A DNA stretch of 64,000 nucleotides from Pseudogemmobacter hezensis (GTDB lineage Bacteria; Pseudomonadota; Alphaproteobacteria; Rhodobacterales; Rhodobacteraceae): contig NZ_JABJXT010000001.1 in NCBI RefSeq assembly GCF_013155295.1, positions 1 to 64,000 of the forward strand, read 5' to 3'. Both the position numbers and the translations under genes were made by a program. Of this stretch, positions 10,388-18,858 are shown piece after piece; position 1 is the stretch's first letter; every line of letters starts with the position of its first letter. Under the pieces are notes generated by a model. That model had not been told where the DNA came from, made no database searches, and saw only the letters and a list, made by a program, of their open reading frames with translations.

Positions 10388-10906
10388 ATGGATCAAAAGC
10401 TCGACCGCCGTTCCCTCATTCTCATGGCCGCAAGTCTCGGCCTTGTCCCCGGTTTCCTGCCCGGCCTTCTGCACGCCCAGGAAGCCCCGTCAGGCGCGTC
10501 GGTGGCGGATATACCCGCCCCAGAGGCGCCTGCTCCTGTTTTCGGGCCCCAGCCTGCCGCAGAGATATCCGAGGCAGCTGAGCTTTATCTGCGTCGCCCG
10601 GTGATCGTCTTTGCTGACAATCCGCACGACCCCAATTTCATCCGGCAGCTTGAAATCCTGCCCGAGCTTTACCCCCAGCTCGCCGCCCGCGATGTGGTGC
10701 TGATCACCGACACCGATCCGGCCAACCCGTCAGAGATCCGCCGCAAGCTGCGCCCGCGTGGCTTTTCGCTGGTGATGATGGACAAGGACTGGAAGTCTCC
10801 GGTCCGCCGCCCCAGCCCCCGCGCCGCACGCGAGATCATCAACACCATCGACAAGATGCCCATCGCCCGCACCGAGGCGCTGGAGAGGAACCCGGCGGGG
10901 CGGTAA
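10388..10906 (+). CDS. DUF4174-like secreted protein
   Basis: A 172-residue protein with a signal sequence (RRSLILMAASLGLVPGF, twin-Arg-like start) and an Ala/Pro-rich linker, then a small domain with RRPVIVFADNPHDP and FSLVMMDKDW that matches the DUF4174 thioredoxin-like pattern. It is the one plus-strand gene inside the propionyl-CoA block, divergent from the mutase and convergent with the small gene after pccA. ATG 10388 is preceded by AAGGA. The very long open frame that contains it is antisense to the mutase and not coding. Confidence 0.75.
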   Translation: MDQKLDRRSLILMAASLGLVPGFLPGLLHAQEAPSGASVADIPAPEAPAPVFGPQPAAEISEAAELYLRRPVIVFADNPHDPNFIRQLEILPELYPQLAARDVVLITDTDPANPSEIRRKLRPRGFSLVMMDKDWKSPVRRPSPRAAREIINTIDKMPIARTEALERNPAGR

Positions 10907-10910
10907 GCGC

Positions 10911-11141
10911 TCACGGCAGTTGTGCCAGGATTTCCCTGAGGGCGGTGATGCCCTCAGGTCCGAACTGGATTGTCTGACTGACAACCCCCTTCATCTCCCG
11001 CGTCTGCGAGCCGTATGTTACGATTTGCAGGTAAGAATTTCCCGCATCTGAGAACAGGGTATAGCCTGCCTCGACCGTATTTTGCACCGAAACACGGGCA
11101 GGCTTTCGTTCCGTAAGCTGCTCAATGCGGGCCATGGTCAT
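10911..11141 (-). CDS. Small conserved protein after pccA
   Basis: A 76-residue soluble protein, start overlapping the pccA stop as ATGA (11138-11141), so it is almost certainly translationally coupled to pccA. No signal peptide or domain is recognised. A second ATG three bases into the gene cannot be excluded. Its tight coupling suggests a role linked to the carboxylase, but that is inference. Confidence 0.7.
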   Translation of the reverse strand: MTMARIEQLTERKPARVSVQNTVEAGYTLFSDAGNSYLQIVTYGSQTREMKGVVSQTIQFGPEGITALREILAQLP

Positions 11142-13141
11142 TCAAACTCCATGATCACGTCATCAACGCGCAGGCTTTCGCCGGGTTTCGCTTTGATCAG
11201 CTTCACCACGCCGCGCTTTTCGGCCTTGAGGATGTTCTCCATCTTCATCGCCTCGACGGTGGCCAGCGCCTGGCCTTCCTGGACCTCCTGGCCTTCCTCG
11301 ACCTGGATCTTCACCACCAGCCCCGGCATCGGGCACAGAAGGAAGCGCGAGGTGTCGGGCGGCAGTTTCTCTGGCATCAGTTTCGCCAGCTCGGCGGCGC
11401 GCGGCGTGCGGATATGAACCTTCAGATCGGCACCGCGCGCGCGCAGGCGAAAGCCCATCGGGATCTTGTCGACCTTCATCACCAAAGGCGTGCCCGCAAC
11501 AGAAAGCCGCGCCAGCGACTGCCCCGGCACCCAGTCAGAGCTGACACGCATCGCGCTGCCATCGGCGAAAGTGATGGTCGAGCCCTCTTTGTCAGCGGCA
11601 ATCGTGACCGCGAAATCCTGGCCGCCCAGGCTGACCACCCAGTCATCGCCCACCCGGCGCTGATGGTTGTCCATGGTGCCCGAAATACGGGTGCGCCGGA
11701 TCTCGGCCACGCGCTCCATCGCGGCGGCGGCAGCGGCGATGCGCTTCAGCGCGTCCTGCGGCAGCGAGGCCCCCTGGAAACCCTCGGGATATTCTTCGGC
11801 GATAAAGGCGGTGGTGATGTCGCCGGCGACAAACTTCGGATGATCCATCACGGCAGCGACGAAGGGCAGGTTATGGCCGATCCCCTCCACCTCGAAGGTG
11901 TCCAGCGCGACCCGCATCTCTTCAATTGCCGCCTCACGGGTGGGCGCCCAGGTGCAGAGCTTGGCGATCATCGGGTCGTAATACATCGAGATCTCGCCGC
12001 CCTCAAAGACGCCCGTATCGTTTCGCACCACACCGCCGCGCGGGGTCTGCCCCTCAACAGGCGGGCGATAACGGGTCAGACGCCCGATAGAGGGCAGGAA
12101 GTTGCGATAGGGATCCTCGGCGTAAAGGCGGCTTTCCATCGCCCAGCCGTTGATCTTCAGATCGGCCTGCGCGAAGGGCAGCTTCTCGCCCGCGGCCACC
12201 CGGATCATCTGCTCGACAAGGTCGATGCCGGTGATCAGCTCGGTGACGGGGTGTTCCACCTGCAGGCGGGTGTTCATCTCAAGGAAGTAGAAATTGCGGC
12301 TGCCGTCGACGATGAATTCAACCGTGCCCGCGCTGGTATAGCCCACCGCTTTCGCCAATGCGCAGGCCTGCTCGCCCATCGCCTTGCGGGTTTCCGCGTC
12401 GAGGAAGGGCGAAGGCGCCTCTTCGATCACCTTTTGGTTCCGGCGCTGGATCGAGCATTCGCGCTCATGCAGATAGACGGTATTGCCGTGGCTGTCGGCC
12501 AGGACCTGGATCTCGATATGGCGCGGTTGCGTCACAAATTTTTCAATGAAAATACGATCATCGCCGAAGCTGTTCGCGGCCTCGTTCTTTGAACTCTCAA
12601 ACCCTTCGCGCGCCTCGGCCGCATTCCAGGCGATCCGCATCCCCTTGCCGCCGCCGCCCGCGCTTGCCTTGATCATCACCGGATAGCCGATCTGATCCGA
12701 GATCTTCACCGCCTCATCCGCGTCGGCGATCAGCCCCATATAGCCCGGCACAGTCGAGACCCCGGCCTCTTGCGCCAGCTTCTTCGAGGTGATCTTGTCG
12801 CCCATCTTCTCAATCGCGGGGCTGGGCGGGCCGATGAAAACCACGCCCATCTTTTCCAGCGCGGCAGCAAAATCCATCCGCTCGGACAGGAAGCCATAGC
12901 CCGGATGCACGGCCTCGGCGCCGGTCTGGCGGATCGCATCCAGGATTTTGTCGATCACGATATAGGACTGGTTCGCAGGCGCAGGCCCGATATGGACCGC
13001 CTCATCCGCCATCTTCACATGCAGCGCGTTGCGATCGGCATCGGAATAGACGGCCACCGTCTTGATGCCCATTTTCCGCGCGGTCTTGATGACACGGCAG
13101 GCGATCTCGCCCCGGTTCGCAATCAGGATCTTCTTGAACAT
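11138..13141 (-). CDS. pccA: Propionyl-CoA carboxylase, biotin carboxylase/carrier (alpha) subunit
   Basis: A 667-residue alpha subunit: biotin carboxylase domain from residue 1 (FKKILIANRGEIACRV), ATP-grasp motif GGGGKGM near 165-171, catalytic EMNTRLQVEHPVTE around 290-303, and a C-terminal biotinyl domain with VEAMKMENIL where Lys carries biotin. With PccB it carboxylates propionyl-CoA to (S)-methylmalonyl-CoA. Length and the BT domain between BC and BCCP fit PCC rather than acetyl-CoA carboxylase. It follows the small lipoprotein gene and precedes the mutase. Confidence 0.95.
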   Translation of the reverse strand: MFKKILIANRGEIACRVIKTARKMGIKTVAVYSDADRNALHVKMADEAVHIGPAPANQSYIVIDKILDAIRQTGAEAVHPGYGFLSERMDFAAALEKMGVVFIGPPSPAIEKMGDKITSKKLAQEAGVSTVPGYMGLIADADEAVKISDQIGYPVMIKASAGGGGKGMRIAWNAAEAREGFESSKNEAANSFGDDRIFIEKFVTQPRHIEIQVLADSHGNTVYLHERECSIQRRNQKVIEEAPSPFLDAETRKAMGEQACALAKAVGYTSAGTVEFIVDGSRNFYFLEMNTRLQVEHPVTELITGIDLVEQMIRVAAGEKLPFAQADLKINGWAMESRLYAEDPYRNFLPSIGRLTRYRPPVEGQTPRGGVVRNDTGVFEGGEISMYYDPMIAKLCTWAPTREAAIEEMRVALDTFEVEGIGHNLPFVAAVMDHPKFVAGDITTAFIAEEYPEGFQGASLPQDALKRIAAAAAAMERVAEIRRTRISGTMDNHQRRVGDDWVVSLGGQDFAVTIAADKEGSTITFADGSAMRVSSDWVPGQSLARLSVAGTPLVMKVDKIPMGFRLRARGADLKVHIRTPRAAELAKLMPEKLPPDTSRFLLCPMPGLVVKIQVEEGQEVQEGQALATVEAMKMENILKAEKRGVVKLIKAKPGESLRVDDVIMEFE

Positions 13142-13184
13142 GGCTCTCCCTCAGTCCCGGCCCTGGCCAGCTGGGCCGAAATGC

Positions 13185-13218
13185 AAAAGGGGCCCTCCGG
13201 CAGCAGCCGGAAGACCCC
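13185..13218 (-). terminator. Rho-independent terminator of the 13.3 kb lipoprotein gene
   Basis: Minus-strand read: a 13-bp stem with three G-U pairs (GGGGTCTTCCGGC / GCCGGAGGGCCCC), TGCT loop, then TTTTGC. It separates the lipoprotein gene from pccA, so pccA probably has its own promoter or relies on read-through. Confidence 0.75.
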
Positions 13219-13280
13219 GTTTCAGACAATCAGATGAACGCCCCTGCCCCGCGATTGCGGTGGTCAGGAATGCGGTCTGA

Positions 13281-13535
13281 TCAGTTACAGTTGTTGACGC
13301 CCGGCACCATGCAGGAACCGCCGCCAGCGACCGCACCGATAAGTGCGCCCTTGGTTTTCGAGCCGCCGGTTGCATCAGCGATGAGAGCGCCAGCAGCCGC
13401 GCCGCCGATGGTGCGCACAGCGGCGCTGTCCATGGGCGAAGAGCTGCCATAGCCGTTGTTATAGCCGCCGCCATTGTTGACGCAGCCAGCCAGCGGCAAA
13501 GCCAGAATTGGGAAGAGCAGGACAAGTTTACGCAT
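13281..13535 (-). CDS. Small glycine-zipper outer-membrane lipoprotein
   Basis: An 84-residue lipoprotein: signal with lipobox LAGC (Cys 18), a Gly/Asn/Tyr/Ser-rich linker, then a glycine-zipper segment (IGGAAAGALIADATGG, GALIGAVAGGG). Similar zippers occur in 17-kDa-antigen-like envelope proteins. It ends with two Cys-containing turns. A related protein is encoded at 29.9 kb in this window. Confidence 0.8.
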   Translation of the reverse strand: MRKLVLLFPILALPLAGCVNNGGGYNNGYGSSSPMDSAAVRTIGGAAAGALIADATGGSKTKGALIGAVAGGGSCMVPGVNNCN

Positions 13536-13728
13536 GAGATACTGCCTCGGTTTGTTTTTATTGAGGCCGATTCTAGCGCATATCCAGGTGCAACAAAAGA
13601 GTGCACACGCGCCTTCACAACAAAGCGATTGCCCGAGCGGCTGAAACCCGCCACCGGGCGCGAAAGCCGCGCCCTGACCCATGGCAGCAGGGCCCATTCG
13701 GGATATGCCCGCGTGAAGGAAGCCGCGT

Positions 13729-14124
13729 TTACCAATCCTCCTCCTCATCCTCGTCAAAGGATTGCGGGGGCGCATCAGGCGCAAAGACCGCAGGAAAGGC
13801 CGCCTCGGCGCGTTTCGCGTCGATTTTCAGCAGCGCTTCATAGCTGGCCGGGTCAAAGGGATCTTCGGCAGGCACAACTTCGCGGCCAAAAAGCCAGGAC
13901 AGACGGCCGGCATCAAGATTGCCGCGCTCGAAGGTCTCTTCGCCGAAATACTGCCAAAGCGCGGCCATAAAGGCCTCATCCGCTTTGCGGTCGACGAATT
14001 TGCGATCTTTGAAACGCTCGCGGCGGATGATCTTCGCGGGGCCATCCTTGTGGTTGGCGCGGCGGATCGTGAATTGAAAATCGGTCCCAGTAAGACGGCT
14101 GGGAAAGCCCCTGTGCTTCAGCAT
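13729..14124 (-). CDS. Conserved hypothetical protein, acidic C-terminus
   Basis: A 131-residue protein without signal peptide. The N-terminus is basic and the C-terminus ends in a strongly acidic stretch (SFDEDEEEDW). No domain recognised. It sits inside the pcc gene block on the same strand. The ATG 14124 is the first in frame; other ATGs within the first 55 residues are possible. Confidence 0.6.
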   Translation of the reverse strand: MLKHRGFPSRLTGTDFQFTIRRANHKDGPAKIIRRERFKDRKFVDRKADEAFMAALWQYFGEETFERGNLDAGRLSWLFGREVVPAEDPFDPASYEALLKIDAKRAEAAFPAVFAPDAPPQSFDEDEEEDW

Positions 14125-14265
14125 GGCGCGGTTCCTTTCGTTACGGAACCGCCTTTAGCAGCGAAGTCGGGCCTGGCACCAGCGCTGCCTGTCATCCACA
14201 GGCCGGGTGCCTCAGTCAGAGGCCGTGCGGCCAGCCCGATCGGGGCCAGCCGCTCAGCGATAGGC

Positions 14266-14394
14266 TTACTTGTATTTGCCGGTGTAGGTCGGCTCGACAG
14301 TGACCGCTTCGACGGCAACGGTCTCAGTGGTTTTCTTGGCGCAGGCGGCCAGGGTCGAAAGAGCGATGAGGGCGATGATGGCAGTGGTCCGCAT
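14266..14394 (-). CDS. Very small lipoprotein, VEPTYTGKYK tail
   Basis: A 42-residue lipoprotein: signal peptide ending in lipobox LAAC (Cys 18), AKKTTETVAVEAVTVEP linker and a C-terminal PTYTGKYK. It is a clear paralogue of the next gene at 14.66 kb: both share AAC-AKK after the lipidation site and the same VEP-x-YTGKYK ending. Too short for most gene finders. Function unknown; probably an anchored periplasmic peptide. Confidence 0.75.
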   Translation of the reverse strand: MRTTAIIALIALSTLAACAKKTTETVAVEAVTVEPTYTGKYK

Positions 14395-14661
14395 GACAAT
14401 CTCCGGTGCGAATCAGGGTTATGCAGCGCACCATATGGTGCCCGCATAGCAAAGTGAATCGGAGAATGGGGCCAAGCAGAAAAAGCCGCGAGGGGGCATT
14501 GCCCAGACGCAGGTGATGGCGCAGGTGATCTGACTGGCGCGGCGAAAATGCGGCCGCAATCTGTGACGGTCGGGCTGCGGCCGGACGGCCCGCCCAATCC
14601 GATCAGGGGCTCAGCCCGTCCGCAACGGACGGGCCGCCCTGTCGGCTGAAGATCAGCCGGC

Positions 14662-14802
14662 TTACTTGTATTTGCCGGTATAGACCGGCTCAACCGAAAC
14701 CGGCTCGTCGATATAGACGACTTCTTCTTCGACCTTCTTCGCGCAGGCAGCAATGGTGCCAACGAAAGCAAGTGCGACGATAATACGAACGGTGCCCGAC
14801 AT
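14662..14802 (-). CDS. Very small lipoprotein, VEPVYTGKYK tail
   Basis: A 46-residue lipoprotein with AAC lipobox (Cys 20), then AKKVEEEVVYIDEP and the C-terminal VYTGKYK. A strong SD (AAAAGGAG) precedes the ATG at 14802. It is the tandem paralogue of the 42-residue gene 270 bases downstream. The conserved terminal motif in both copies suggests a functional C-terminus, perhaps a binding epitope; that is inference. Confidence 0.8.
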   Translation of the reverse strand: MSGTVRIIVALAFVGTIAACAKKVEEEVVYIDEPVSVEPVYTGKYK

Positions 14803-15028
14803 CCTCTTCTCCTTTTATCCAGGGATCTTTGAGCTGGCCCGATGCCAGCCCCGCCCCTGTGCGAGGTACCCCTTTGCGGGGCATGGGCCACTGGCATGTG
14901 ACCCAAGGGAAGAATAGCGGAATCCAGGCCCAAAAGACACGCGTCTGACTGCAAGTTGCAATCCTGTGACCGCGTTACATCAGAAGCGGGCATTTCCCCT
15001 GCGTTAACAACCATATCTGGTGGCATCT

Positions 15029-15493
15029 TCAGAACATCTCCCAGATGCAGGCGGCGTTTTCCAGGCGATAGGCCTCAAAAAGCTGCACGGCGTCAGGGTC
15101 GGTCTGGCCAAAGGCAACCGGGCGATCAGCCAAAGCGATCACAATCTGGCGTGGCGGCGGCACCATGCCCTCCACCCGTGTCAGCGCAAATGTGTCACAA
15201 AGAGCCTGCATATCCGCGCCGCGGTCCTCGCCTGGTTTCAGATTTTCGTCGACAAAGCGGAACCTTGCAGTCGCGCCCTGCACGCCGGCCGTGTCATTCA
15301 GCACGTCCAGCCATTCCACCTGCGCCCCCGAGGGCAGCGTCAGGCGCTCTGCCCCTGCCCCCGCGGCTGCGTCCCCTGCAGGCAGCGCCGCATCCCCGCC
15401 CTCAGGGGCAGGCTGTTCCTCATCACAGCTTCCGGCCGCAAGCCCGAGACTGAGTGCAAAAGCGATTAGAACCCGACGCGCCGCTGCAGACAT
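15029..15493 (-). CDS. Periplasmic DUF6497-like protein
   Basis: A 154-residue protein: signal peptide (VLIAFALSLGLAAG) followed by SC and an acidic Ala/Gly/Asp-rich linker, then a compact domain with GAQVEWLDVLND, RFRFVDENL and a pair of Cys (ALCDTF, NAACIWEMF) that could form a disulfide. I match it to the DUF6497 pattern from memory. ATG 15493 is chosen because GGGGGTGG precedes it; GTG 15499 is the alternative. It follows pccB closely (23 bases) and is likely co-transcribed with it. Confidence 0.65.
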   Translation of the reverse strand: MSAAARRVLIAFALSLGLAAGSCDEEQPAPEGGDAALPAGDAAAGAGAERLTLPSGAQVEWLDVLNDTAGVQGATARFRFVDENLKPGEDRGADMQALCDTFALTRVEGMVPPPRQIVIALADRPVAFGQTDPDAVQLFEAYRLENAACIWEMF

Positions 15494-15516
15494 TTCCACC
15501 CCCTGATACGGAAAGA

Positions 15517-17049
15517 TTACAGCGGGATATTGTCGTGCTTCTTCCAGGGGTTCGAGAGTTTCTTGTGCCGCAGGCTTGCAAAAGCCCGTGTCACCCGTCT
15601 GCGGGTCGAGCGCGGCTGGATCACCTCATCGATAAAGCCCTTCTCGGCGGCGACGAAAGGATTGGCGAAACGGTCCTCATAGTCGCGGGTGCGCTCGGCG
15701 ATCTTTTCCTTATCACCCAGCTCCGAACGATAAAGGATCTCAACCGCGCCCTTCGCCCCCATCACCGCGATTTCAGCGGTGGGCCAGGCATAGTTGAAAT
15801 CGCCGCGCAGATGTTTCGACGACATCACATCATAGGCGCCGCCATAGGCCTTGCGGGTGATCACCGTCACCTTCGGCACCGTCGCCTCGCCATAGGCAAA
15901 CAGCAGTTTCGCACCATGTTTGATCACGCCGCCATATTCCTGAGACGTCCCCGGCAGGAAGCCCGGCACGTCCACCAGGGTCAGCAGCGGGATCTCGAAC
16001 GCATCGCAGAAACGCACGAACCGCGCCGCTTTGCGGCTGGAGTCAATGTCCAGACAGCCCGCCAGCACCATCGGCTGGTTCGCCACCACGCCGACCGTCT
16101 GCCCTTCAAGGCGAATAAAGCCGATGATGATATTCCCGGCATAATCCTTCTGGATCTCATAGAAATCGCCCTCATCGGCGAGTTTCACGATGAGTTCCTT
16201 CATATCATAAGGCTGGTTGGGATTGTCCGGGATCAGCGTGTCCAGGCTTTGCTCGATCCGGGCAGGCTCGTCAAAGAAGGGACGAACGGGTGCCTTTTCG
16301 CGGTTGTTAAGCGGCAGGAAATCGAAGAGGCGGCGGATCTCGGCCAGGGCCTCGACGTCATTCTCGAAGGCGCCATCTGCCACCGAGGATTTCTTCGTAT
16401 GGGTCGAGGCACCGCCGAGTTCCTCAGCCGTCACCACCTCATTGGTGACCGTTTTGACCACGTCAGGCCCGGTCACGAACATATAAGAGGTGTCCTTCAC
16501 CATGAAGATGAAGTCGGTCATGGCAGGCGAATAGACCGCGCCACCCGCGCAGGGCCCCATGATCAGCGAGATCTGCGGCACCACGCCCGAGGCCAGAACA
16601 TTGCGCTGGAACACATCGGCATAGCCCGCCAGCGAGGCGACCCCCTCCTGGATCCGCGCCCCGCCCGAGTCGTTGATCCCGATCACCGGTGCGCCATTCT
16701 GGATCGCCATATCCATGATCTTGCAGATCTTTTTCGCATGCGTCTCAGAAAGAGAGCCGCCAAAGACGGTAAAATCCTGGCTGAACACATAGACCATACG
16801 GCCATTGATCGTGCCCCAGCCGGTGACGACACCATCGCCCGGCGGGCGATCCTGCTCCATCCCGAAATCGGTACAGCGATGCGCGACGAACATATCGAAT
16901 TCTTCGAAGGAACCGTCATCAAGCAACAGCTCGATACGTTCGCGTGCGGTCAGCTTGCCCTTGGCATGCTGCGCGTCGATCCGACGCTGCCCACCCCCTG
17001 CCCGCGCCACGGCACGACGGTTTTCAAGCTCCTGCAGGATATCTTTCAT
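15517..17049 (-). CDS. pccB: Propionyl-CoA carboxylase, carboxyltransferase (beta) subunit
   Basis: A 510-residue carboxyltransferase. Both crotonase-like halves are visible: the N-terminal acyl-CoA pocket ([29 protein letters not shown]) and the C-terminal biotin half ([23 protein letters not shown]). Its partner is PccA, 2.4 kb downstream on the same strand. SD GGGAGGTG precedes ATG 17049. In Rhodobacter the regulator gene pccR is often adjacent and divergent; here that position is occupied by transposon debris. Confidence 0.96.
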   Translation of the reverse strand: MKDILQELENRRAVARAGGGQRRIDAQHAKGKLTARERIELLLDDGSFEEFDMFVAHRCTDFGMEQDRPPGDGVVTGWGTINGRMVYVFSQDFTVFGGSLSETHAKKICKIMDMAIQNGAPVIGINDSGGARIQEGVASLAGYADVFQRNVLASGVVPQISLIMGPCAGGAVYSPAMTDFIFMVKDTSYMFVTGPDVVKTVTNEVVTAEELGGASTHTKKSSVADGAFENDVEALAEIRRLFDFLPLNNREKAPVRPFFDEPARIEQSLDTLIPDNPNQPYDMKELIVKLADEGDFYEIQKDYAGNIIIGFIRLEGQTVGVVANQPMVLAGCLDIDSSRKAARFVRFCDAFEIPLLTLVDVPGFLPGTSQEYGGVIKHGAKLLFAYGEATVPKVTVITRKAYGGAYDVMSSKHLRGDFNYAWPTAEIAVMGAKGAVEILYRSELGDKEKIAERTRDYEDRFANPFVAAEKGFIDEVIQPRSTRRRVTRAFASLRHKKLSNPWKKHDNIPL

Positions 17050-17118
17050 GGCGCACCTCCCCGAGAATCGAGAGAAGAATAATATTGCGCCGCGGGAAAG
17101 AAAAACGAAACTTCGAAA

Positions 17119-17128
17119 ATTTGCAAAT
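17119..17128. promoter_or_regulatory. Candidate PccR/ScfR-type site upstream of pccB
   Basis: A 10-base palindrome ATTTGCAAAT lies about 70 bases before the pccB start. TTTGCAA-type half-sites are the reported recognition motif of the short-chain acyl-CoA regulator PccR in Rhodobacter sphaeroides. A weaker TTGC...GCAAA arrangement follows at about 17152-17166. The identification rests on motif resemblance and position. Confidence 0.4.
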
Positions 17129-17213
17129 ATGTCGCGGTACGGTAACTGCTAATTGCATAACAGCAAACTCCACCGTCACCTGTGCCGCCCCCAGAGCCCG
17201 AAGGTGTTGTGAT

Positions 17214-17275
17214 TTTGAAATACCAGCCGATTAAGGCCCATTTCCGGGTTTTCGGCGACCATAAACAAGGTGATT
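17214..17275 (+). repeat. 62-bp direct repeat, copy 1 (transposon left end)
   Basis: Identical to 18797-18858 except for one base (C at 17223 against T). It begins at the terminal inverted repeat of the 17.2-18.8 kb element and includes the first internal CGACCAT box at 17256. Confidence 0.9.
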
Positions 17276-17563
17276 AACGACCATTTTTCGCCGAAACCAA
17301 CTTATATTGTTACATTTCAATGCACTAGAAAAACCCGCCTTGCGGCACTGCATCCATAGCCACCATGAGCAGCGCTCCCCAGGTCTCCGGCAGCATCGCT
17401 TGACGCTGAACTCCCCTCTCGCCAACCTGACGCTCACTCGCTAAAGATCAGGCCGGCTTTTCCAGGCACGACTGTCCCAGCCTCCAACATTCATCATTCA
17501 CCCGAACCGATAAGCGCCCGCTTTTCGGACCAGTGAACTTCATCCTGAAGGGAGCTTACCACC

Positions 17564-18613
17564 GTGCCGAAGTTCAAGCCTCACCCTCGCCCCCTCTGGT
17601 CCGGCTTTGCCTCCGGTGTCCTCGAGCGTCTGAATGACACCTGGCACATCTTTTCCTGGGAACGACCGCGCAATGACGCATTTACTGCGCCGGTTCACCA
17701 CCTTCGCGCCCGCCGGAAGGCGTTGATCAACGGACTTGACCGGCGATTGCTGACCTTCAACACCCCGGCCGGCGGCATGTTCGTATTGGTCGATGTGTCG
17801 AAAACCGGCCTGACGGGAGAGAGTTTTGCCAGGAGCCTTCTCGAGCATGAAGATGTGGCGGTCGTGCCGGGCTTCGGCTTTGGTGAGAGCATGGACTCTA
17901 TTCCCGCCAACGCGGTCGCCGGCTATCTTGGCTGCGACGATAATACGGCGGCGGCGATCCTGGCAGATGGACATGCGACCCGGATCTTTGCGGAGATTCC
18001 GCGGTCGGAAAGCCGGTGCGCCAATGCCATTCAGCGGGTGACGATCGCCTCGCTGGACGTTTTCATGGCACGAATGCTCGAGCGCGCCACACCGATTGAC
18101 GACCTGTCCTTGTATGTTGAGCCCATCGGCAAGGCTGCAAAACACCTGCACTGGCAGGCGGATCGGATCATTCGGCTCGTTCGTGCGGGGAAAGTCCCGC
18201 TCGTCCGCCTGCGCAATCGGCGTGAATTCGGCGCACTCTGTGTCGATCGGCAGGACTTTCGCTGGATCCTCAGTGCGCCGCCGCTGCCCCCCTGCCTCAC
18301 CAGAGATCAGGCCGCCGCTCAACTCGGCGTTGATCTTCATACCGTAGACCTGCTGATGCGGGCGGCGCGCCAAGATGGATCCCCCCTCATTCGCCGGGTT
18401 CAGCCTATGTCGGGCAAAGGGCGTAACCGGTGACATCTCCTTGAAAAGGATTTCGCCGAGTTTCAGGCCGAACATGTCACGCTGGTGAAAATCGCAGAAG
18501 ACAACGTTACGACCCCTTCTGCTATGGCCACGGTCCTGACTGCGCGCGGGATTGACCCGGTCAATATTTCCACAAGCGGCAGCTATCGATTCTACCGAAG
18601 ATCAGAACTCTGA
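17564..18613 (+). pseudogene. Chimeric pseudogene: aminotransferase fragment joined to TniQ-like C-terminus
   Basis: Starts at GTG 17564 with AGGGAG upstream. Residues 1-45 are unassigned; about 48-110 look like the C-terminal end of a class I aminotransferase (PAGGMFVLVDVSKTGL, VAVVPGFGFGE); from about 115 onward it changes to a TniQ/TnsD-like region with GHATRIFAEI and a later HTH-like AAAQLGVDLHTVD. TGA at 18431 interrupts, yet the same frame continues for another 59 codons to 18613 with a sensible TniQ-style ending (SYRFYRRSEL). The fusion plus the in-frame stop indicate a decayed gene formed by deletion or insertion. TniQ directs target choice in Tn5053-type transposons. Confidence 0.6.
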
Positions 18614-18637
18614 CGCATATCGCCAATCAGACCTGTC

Positions 18638-18664
18638 AGCCGCCCTTCCGGGCGGCTTTTTTGT
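18638..18664 (+). terminator. Rho-independent terminator after the TniQ-like pseudogene
   Basis: AGCCGCCC-TTCC-GGGCGGCT followed by TTTTTTG starts 25 bases after the last stop codon of the pseudogene, showing that this was once the real 3' end. Confidence 0.85.
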
Positions 18665-18796
18665 TGCCCAGCCACTATCTTTCGATGGTCGCGAATGACC
18701 TTGCAAAATGGTCGTGGTGGCCGCCGCCGCCAAATACACCCATTGAAAAAAAACAGATTTTCGCAATCATGTGGGCCTCAATTGGCTGGTGTTACA

Positions 18797-18858
18797 TTTG
18801 AAATATCAGCCGATTAAGGCCCATTTCCGGGTTTTCGGCGACCATAAACAAGGTGATT
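18797..18858 (+). repeat. 62-bp direct repeat, copy 2 (second left end, truncated)
   Basis: Same sequence as 17214-17275 with one difference. It directly abuts the right end of the element that ends at 18796, in head-to-tail orientation, and similarity stops after GTGATT at 18858. It is read as the stump of a second, otherwise lost copy. Confidence 0.85.

Larger units (their letters stand above)
17216..18796. mobile_element. Transposon-like element with imperfect TIRs (TnsB/TniA type suspected)
   Basis: The left end reads TGAAATACCAGCCGATTAAG from 17216; the complement of the right end (ending at 18796) reads TGTAACACCAGCCAATTGAG, about 22 of 28 positions matching. Inside, CGACCAT boxes occur twice at the left (17256, 17278) and twice inverted at the right (18685-18691, 18708-18714), each pair 22-23 bases apart, with a matching CAAGGT-x-ATT between them. 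Repeated, inverted sub-terminal boxes with unequal end lengths are the layout of Tn7/Tn5053-type transposons. The cargo is a TniQ-like chimeric pseudogene. No transposase DDE gene remains and no clear target duplication is seen. Confidence 0.6.

Noticed and set aside
8384-10906. 840-codon plus-strand frame
   Set aside because: Mostly antisense to methylmalonyl-CoA mutase; only the last 172 codons (from 10388) form a real gene.
14118-15026. 302-codon minus-strand frame
   Set aside because: Runs through the two small lipoprotein genes in another frame; Pro/Ser/Arg-rich without a domain.
15454-17082. 542-codon plus-strand frame
   Set aside because: Antisense of pccB; no family resemblance.
17564-18433. 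Functional aminotransferase or intact TniQ gene
   Set aside because: The frame joins parts of two unrelated families and is cut by an in-frame stop, so it is treated as a pseudogene.
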